From assembly GCF_023913775.1 (NCBI RefSeq), contig NZ_JAMXAX010000006.1, forward strand, positions 1 through 64,000: a stretch of 64,000 bases of DNA, read 5' to 3'. The DNA is from Acidovorax facilis (GTDB lineage: Bacteria > Pseudomonadota > Gammaproteobacteria > Burkholderiales > Burkholderiaceae_C). Position numbers and translations under genes: made by a program. Under the pieces are notes generated by a model, which was not told the DNA's origin, made no database searches, and saw only the letters and a program-made list of their open reading frames with translations. The stretch's first letter is position 1. The number at the start of each line of letters is the position of its first letter. Of this stretch, positions 60,065 through 64,000 are shown one piece after another.

Positions 60065-60709
60065 CTATTGGGATTGAACGCTCGACAAGCGGCTCTTCAC
60101 GAGGTCGAGCTTGGCCTTGTGGGCCAACGGCCTGTTGAAGACACGGTTCTGGATTTGGTCGGACACTTTGCTGATGGCGATGTACGCCATGCTCAGGCCC
60201 GACTCGCGCTCGGACGCCTTCTTCTCGACGAAGTCGTAGGGGAAGTTCTCGCAGAACTTGTGGAAGCCGGAGAACTGGGCGACATCCTTCGTGAACCGGA
60301 AGCCGTCCGGGGTGAGGCGCGAACGCCGGGGATGGTATAGATCGACGAACAGAATGAACCACTCTGCCCCGTTGAATGACACGGCCTCGAACACATCCAC
60401 CGTGCCGATGGCACCGAGACGATGGAAGAGGATGCGCTGGCCTGACTGGGTTTCGAGTCTGGACAGATACGCCAGTTGGCCGATTGGCCCGTTGACCGGA
60501 ATCGGATTCGTCTCGATGAAGCCAAACGGGCCGGTGCCGTTCGGGTCTTTGTCGTAGGCCGGAGCGGATTCCAGCATCGCCTTCATCGCCGGATGAACGA
60601 GTTCCATTTGAAACTTCTCGTCATCAAGGGTGCGGTGGATGTGCGCCAACGCCTCGCGCAGCGCCTTGTCTTCTTTGTTGCCTCCGAATAGGTTGGAAAG
60701 AAATCCCAT
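60065..60709 (-). CDS. Cytosolic protein of unknown function (214 aa)
   Basis: The protein has no signal peptide or membrane helix. The start MGFLSNLFGGNKEDK is followed by a helical segment and a domain with GPIGQLAYLSRLETQSGQRI and WFILFVDLYHPRRSR. The C-terminus is helical and basic. It has no recognised family. It ends 9 nt before the secreted protein start and begins 30 nt after the J-domain-like gene stop, so it shares the operon. Confidence 0.68.
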   Translation of the reverse strand: MGFLSNLFGGNKEDKALREALAHIHRTLDDEKFQMELVHPAMKAMLESAPAYDKDPNGTGPFGFIETNPIPVNGPIGQLAYLSRLETQSGQRILFHRLGAIGTVDVFEAVSFNGAEWFILFVDLYHPRRSRLTPDGFRFTKDVAQFSGFHKFCENFPYDFVEKKASERESGLSMAYIAISKVSDQIQNRVFNRPLAHKAKLDLVKSRLSSVQSQ

Positions 60710-60739
60710 AACGCTGCTCCGCTGAATTCTTGGACTAAA

Positions 60740-62770
60740 TCACTGTAACAAATCGCTCAAGCGGCGCATTCCCGGCTTCTTGAAGGCCATGCGAATGGCC
60801 TGCTCCAGAATGTGGGTGTTCGCCCCGTGAATGTAGGAAATTCCGGCGTTGACCTTCTTGTCGTCCTTGGCTCCGATGCAGAACGAACCATCGGCGCTCC
60901 ACACATGGACTTGACCCCATGAGCAGCGCACCTTCTCGTTGGAGCCCAGGAACTTGCGCCTCACGAGCGTGATGCCGTCGTCGTGAAGGAGCGCGTCGCC
61001 GAAGTGCAGGTCGCGCCCAGCTTTCAGGGCTTCGAGAATTTCGGCGAGTAGGCGCACGCAGACCGCACGCCAGAGCTTGTCAATGAACGTGGTGTAGATG
61101 TCTTGCTTCTTCAGGTCCACGACCGCTTCGGAGTTCCGGTTGCCGAACGCAATCGTGTAGGTCGTCCCCGTGGGGATGCCATTGACAGAATGGCTAACGC
61201 CACCCCAACGAACGCGCGTGATCGAGTCGAGCGGAAAGTTCTGGCCCTTCCACGAAACGCCGTCTGGGGAAATGCTCAAGGCATCCTTGAACATCACGCC
61301 AATCTCGGCGCGGTAAGTGATTTCGCGCGCCCACTCGTCTTTACGCGATGCCGCCTGCTTGCGTTGTTGGAAAATGTCCGCGAGCGCGTCCGCGTCCTCC
61401 TCGACGCGATCAGCGATTTCTGGAACCTCAGAAAAAAGTTCCTGAATCAACCCGGTCAGTCGCTTCGAATGAGCGAGCATGTCGTGCTTGTTGAACAGGT
61501 CGATGGCAAGGCCGCGAATTTCGTAGGCCAAGTCGCGGCTCGCTTCGTGGTCGATGCCGCGCGCTTTCGAACTCAGTTGAATGGGCTGGGCGATCTTGTC
61601 CCAATTACGCGCAACTGCATCGAGCTTGTCCACGTAGGGCTTGACGGCGGCTTCGCCGGAGCCAGCGTGGTCTCTGGCCGCCTTGATGAGCTTGTGGACG
61701 TTCTCCGCCTCCTTTTGCAGGATGCCGTGAGTCTCTACCTCGTAGCTGTCCACTAGGTCATCGATCAGTCCCGGCGCATGATCCTCGCCGCCAGAGGTCA
61801 CGCCATCCACTGTTTCGGTCATCACTTGGATGAGCGTCATCGGCGGCAGCCTGTCGAGCGCATCCTTGATGGCACCACGGTAGTACCGCTTGCGCTCGGT
61901 CAGTTCGGCTTCGATCTGTTCGAGCGCACGCACTTCCGGAAAGCCGGACACGGCGCGATCTTCATTTATGTCGCGCAGCACCTCTTCCGGGGTCAGCTCC
62001 TCGGCGAGGTAGGCGGCCTCCATGATGAACCCGGCCAAGTCGTCCGCATCGTGCTCACCATCCACGGCTTCGAACGCGGCAGCCAGTAGATTCAGGTGGG
62101 CGAGCGTCGGCAGGCCTGATTCCTCTCGGATGGCCATCGGGTCGTTGAGCAGGTTCTCGACCAACTGGGTCGCCTTGCGCGGCGAGACGCCGGGAAGCCA
62201 CGCGATCTCCGCGCTCAAACGGGTGCGCGGGTTGGTCAGGTCGGATCGCGCCTTCTGGCAAACGTCGTGATCCAGCTCCAGAGACTTCTCTTCCGCCAAC
62301 TCGACGATGCGCTTGCGGTTGTCGCGGGTCGTCACGCCCAAGACCGCGAACGCCGACTGATGCAGCGCGGTTGTGGTGAGGCGAGGCTCCTGCTTGATCG
62401 GCGGTGGCGGCGGAGCGACCCGCTGCGGGGCTGCCGGAGGAACGGGCGGAGGCTGCCGTGTCGCTGTTGGGGTCGATGGGGCTGGCATGGGCGTTGCCGG
62501 TTGAGGTTGCGCACCGAGCATCGCCAGAAGTTGCGGGTCTTTCAGCGCATCGAGCGCCTGCACGAGTGCTTCGCGCGGGACGGATAGCTTCTTGCCGCTG
62601 CGCAACTCATGGCTGTACTGCGCAAGCTGATCTTTTGACGACAGGTGATCGGACAGGGCGAGCGAAACAGCATATTCGCTGTTCGCGCGCGGCGCAGCAT
62701 TACAGCTCCGGCAGGCGACCAGTGCGCCGGATTTCGCGGAACCGCATTTGAAGCAGATTGCCATGCCCAT
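60740..62770 (-). CDS. Zinc-ribbon / J-domain-like multidomain protein
   Basis: This is a 676-aa protein. An N-terminal zinc ribbon has CFKCG...CRSC (residues 6-23). A Pro-rich linker lies at 90-130. A J-domain-like segment lies at about 140-195 (SAFAVLGVTTRDNRKRIVEL, DLTNPRTRLSAEIAWLPG). A long helical region follows to about 480. A C-terminal PH-like beta domain contains DGVSWKGQNFPLDSITRVRW. HPD, needed to stimulate Hsp70, is not visible, so the J-like part may be structural. No known system is recognised. Confidence 0.7.
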   Translation of the reverse strand: MGMAICFKCGSAKSGALVACRSCNAAPRANSEYAVSLALSDHLSSKDQLAQYSHELRSGKKLSVPREALVQALDALKDPQLLAMLGAQPQPATPMPAPSTPTATRQPPPVPPAAPQRVAPPPPPIKQEPRLTTTALHQSAFAVLGVTTRDNRKRIVELAEEKSLELDHDVCQKARSDLTNPRTRLSAEIAWLPGVSPRKATQLVENLLNDPMAIREESGLPTLAHLNLLAAAFEAVDGEHDADDLAGFIMEAAYLAEELTPEEVLRDINEDRAVSGFPEVRALEQIEAELTERKRYYRGAIKDALDRLPPMTLIQVMTETVDGVTSGGEDHAPGLIDDLVDSYEVETHGILQKEAENVHKLIKAARDHAGSGEAAVKPYVDKLDAVARNWDKIAQPIQLSSKARGIDHEASRDLAYEIRGLAIDLFNKHDMLAHSKRLTGLIQELFSEVPEIADRVEEDADALADIFQQRKQAASRKDEWAREITYRAEIGVMFKDALSISPDGVSWKGQNFPLDSITRVRWGGVSHSVNGIPTGTTYTIAFGNRNSEAVVDLKKQDIYTTFIDKLWRAVCVRLLAEILEALKAGRDLHFGDALLHDDGITLVRRKFLGSNEKVRCSWGQVHVWSADGSFCIGAKDDKKVNAGISYIHGANTHILEQAIRMAFKKPGMRRLSDLLQ

Positions 62771-62788
62771 ATCTTTGCTCGCTCACTA

Positions 62789-64000
62789 TCACCGTAGTCT
62801 TGCCAACTGCTGAGACAAGCATCTGTTGTATGCCGCTGGCCCATTGACATATTTGTCCGTCGAACAGGCAGACTCAATTGACCTCCTATCTGCCGTCGAA
62901 AGCCGGGACAAGTCCGGCCCGCCTCCTTGTTGATCTAGCGCGGCGAGTTGGGTATTGAGGCATCTGTTGTATGCAGCAGGGCCATTTACGTACTTGTCAG
63001 TCGAGCACGCAGCTTCGATAGATTGCCGCTCAGAATTGGAGAGTCGGGAAAGATCAGGTCTCCTGCTTCCTTGTCCTGACATGGCCGCCAGTTGGCGCGA
63101 TAGGCATTGGTTGTATGCAGCAGGCCCATTGACATACTTGTCCGTCGAACAAGCGGCCTCAATGGACTGCTGCTCGGAGGAGGACAAAGCACTGAGGCTC
63201 GGCCTCCGCACACCTGCCGCCAAAGCTGCCTTCTGGCGTTCCACACACGCACGATACGCGGCAGGGCCATTGACATACTTGTCTGTTGAGCACGCCGCTT
63301 CTAGCGAAGCCGCTTCTGCGGATGACAACTGCACTGATGCGGCGGCAGGACGACTCTCTGCCGGTGAAGGCGACGTGAGTGCAGGCGCACGCTGAAGCTG
63401 AAGCAGCAACGCTTGATCTGCCAGGCCGCTCGCGGCCAAGCCTCTGTCCTGCTGGAAAGCGATGATGGCCGAACGTGTGCCTCGTCCCATTAAGCCGTCA
63501 GCGGTGCCAGGGTCGTAACCGAGTTCGTTAAGTTTGCGCTGGATCGCTTGCACCGTCGCATCTGGAGCAGGACGCGATGGCGGTGGTGTCGACAGCGAGC
63601 CAGTGGATGGACGAGCGAACTTGCTCCTGCCTTCAGACTGAAGCTGGCTCCGGTACGGCTCGATGTCACGCCGCGCACTCTCCAGCGCGCCGCTGCGGTA
63701 ACGGAAGCTCCCGCAGCGGCTGTTGTAGTCGGCCACCATCGCGTTGAAGCGATCCACGTCTGAGTCGATGTAGTTGTTGAGAGCCGATTTCGCACCCTCC
63801 ATGCGGATGTCCTCGGCCAGGCAGTAGCGAATCTGCGCCGGTGAAAACACCAAGTCTTGCCCAACAGGTGGCATCGATTCCTGTGGGCGAGATGGCGCTT
63901 GCGGTTCAGCAGGCGGCGGCGAGTAACTTGGCGTCGCGGTCTGCGCGGGAGGCGAGTAGGCCGGAGCTGGAGAGGTCGTGCTCTTGTCCGACTGACCGAT
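62789..64000 (-). CDS. Peptidoglycan-binding repeat protein (partial, runs off window)
   Basis: The frame stays open to the last base, so the N-terminus is missing. From the window edge inward come a Pro-rich stretch with YSPP repeats and a helical region with SALNNYIDSDVDRFNAMVAD. A PG_binding_1 domain (VQAIQRKLNELGYDPGTADG, then GRGTRSAIIAFQQDRGL) follows, and then four 46-48-residue repeats, each with CSTDKYVNGPAAY and a second Cys 4-6 residues later. It is probably exported and wall-bound. It lies 18 nt upstream of the J-domain-like gene. Confidence 0.75.
   Translation of the reverse strand: MGQSDKSTTSPAPAYSPPAQTATPSYSPPPAEPQAPSRPQESMPPVGQDLVFSPAQIRYCLAEDIRMEGAKSALNNYIDSDVDRFNAMVADYNSRCGSFRYRSGALESARRDIEPYRSQLQSEGRSKFARPSTGSLSTPPPSRPAPDATVQAIQRKLNELGYDPGTADGLMGRGTRSAIIAFQQDRGLAASGLADQALLLQLQRAPALTSPSPAESRPAAASVQLSSAEAASLEAACSTDKYVNGPAAYRACVERQKAALAAGVRRPSLSALSSSEQQSIEAACSTDKYVNGPAAYNQCLSRQLAAMSGQGSRRPDLSRLSNSERQSIEAACSTDKYVNGPAAYNRCLNTQLAALDQQGGGPDLSRLSTADRRSIESACSTDKYVNGPAAYNRCLSQQLARLR
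62792..63332 (-). repeat. Four tandem ~47-residue coding repeats
   Basis: Each repeat reads LSxxExxSIEAACSTDKYVN, then GPAAYNxCLxxQLAAL and a Gly/Arg spacer ending PDLSR. The central CSTDKYVNGPAAY is invariant in all four. The DNA of the units has diverged at silent sites, so the repeats are old and kept at the protein level. Confidence 0.85.

Larger units (their letters stand above)
1701..64000. mobile_element. Integrative and conjugative element (clc/PFGI-1 class), left part
   Basis: The evidence is a tRNA-Gly 3' att site, an adjacent P4-type integrase, a MobH relaxase, a near-complete G-type (PFL_46xx/47xx) mating-pair apparatus, TraD coupling ATPase, VirB4-like ATPase and PilL. Cargo occupies at least three places: abiE between traI and DUF3742, DISARM plus CBASS between RAQPRD and the PFL_4697-type gene, and an uncharacterised operon after PilL. 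Partition, replication and pilus genes typical of this class are not seen and presumably lie beyond the window. The right end is not visible. Confidence 0.85.

Noticed and set aside
62792-63332. CRISPR-like regular repeats
   Set aside because: The period (about 140 bp) is a multiple of three, the repeats are coding and share protein sequence, and there are no short identical repeats with unique spacers.

Overview
The window is high-GC DNA from a proteobacterium, most likely a betaproteobacterium of the Burkholderiales. This rests on overall composition, a TGGCTACAAT-type promoter, and the pairing of a clc/PFGI-1-class conjugative element with a tRNA-Gly site. About 1.6 kb of ordinary chromosome (an RluA-family pseudouridine synthase and a small conserved protein) leads to a tRNA-Gly(CCC) gene at 1645-1718. 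From its 3' end to the end of the window, everything looks like one integrative and conjugative element (ICE). Its far end and second att repeat lie outside the window.

Layout. 1957-9238: P4-type tyrosine integrase, an HTH-less LysR-like protein, an XRE regulator, the TraI/MobH relaxase (frameshifted in a C9 run), a repeat-rich oriT-like gap, the abiEi/abiEii toxin-antitoxin pair, and a DUF3742 gene (frameshifted in a G7 run). 9268-23313 (minus strand): most of the type IV transfer operon, from TraG-like to RAQPRD, including the VirB4-type ATPase, TraB/TraK/TraU-like parts, a DsbA-like protein and a RadC-like protein. 50700-56657 (minus strand): the rest of the transfer genes (PFL_4697-type membrane protein, TraD coupling protein, PFL_4695, lytic transglycosylase, PFL_4693, a coiled-coil protein, PilL).

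Between these two transfer blocks sits about 27 kb of anti-phage cargo. 23621-44256 (plus strand) is an extended class 1 DISARM-like operon: HTH regulator, cytosine-C5 methyltransferase, Vsr, DrmD helicase, a small PD-(D/E)xK/zinc-ribbon protein, a DrmMI-like adenine methyltransferase, a KAP NTPase, a GHKL ATPase fused to a nuclease-like domain, DrmA, DrmB and DrmC. 44558-49018 (minus strand) is a type II CBASS operon (DUF2188 protein, CapV phospholipase, CD-NTase, Cap2 E1-E2, Cap3 JAMM protease). A divergent CapH/CapP-like repressor-metallopeptidase pair (49306-50564) faces it across a promoter with a perfect inverted repeat. CBASS plus CapH/CapP is flanked by two about 90% identical 240-bp copies of the 3' end of the PFL_4697-type gene, one in the intact gene and one in a truncated relic. 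That marks how the module arrived.

After PilL, 56906 to the window end is a tight minus-strand run of eight uncharacterised genes: two membrane proteins with the same N-terminus, three exported or anchored proteins, a cytosolic protein, a zinc-ribbon/J-domain-like protein, and a peptidoglycan-binding protein with four cysteine-paired repeats that runs off the window. The ICE therefore carries AbiE, DISARM and CBASS and one unknown envelope-linked module. Two of its own conjugation genes are out of frame at G/C homopolymers.
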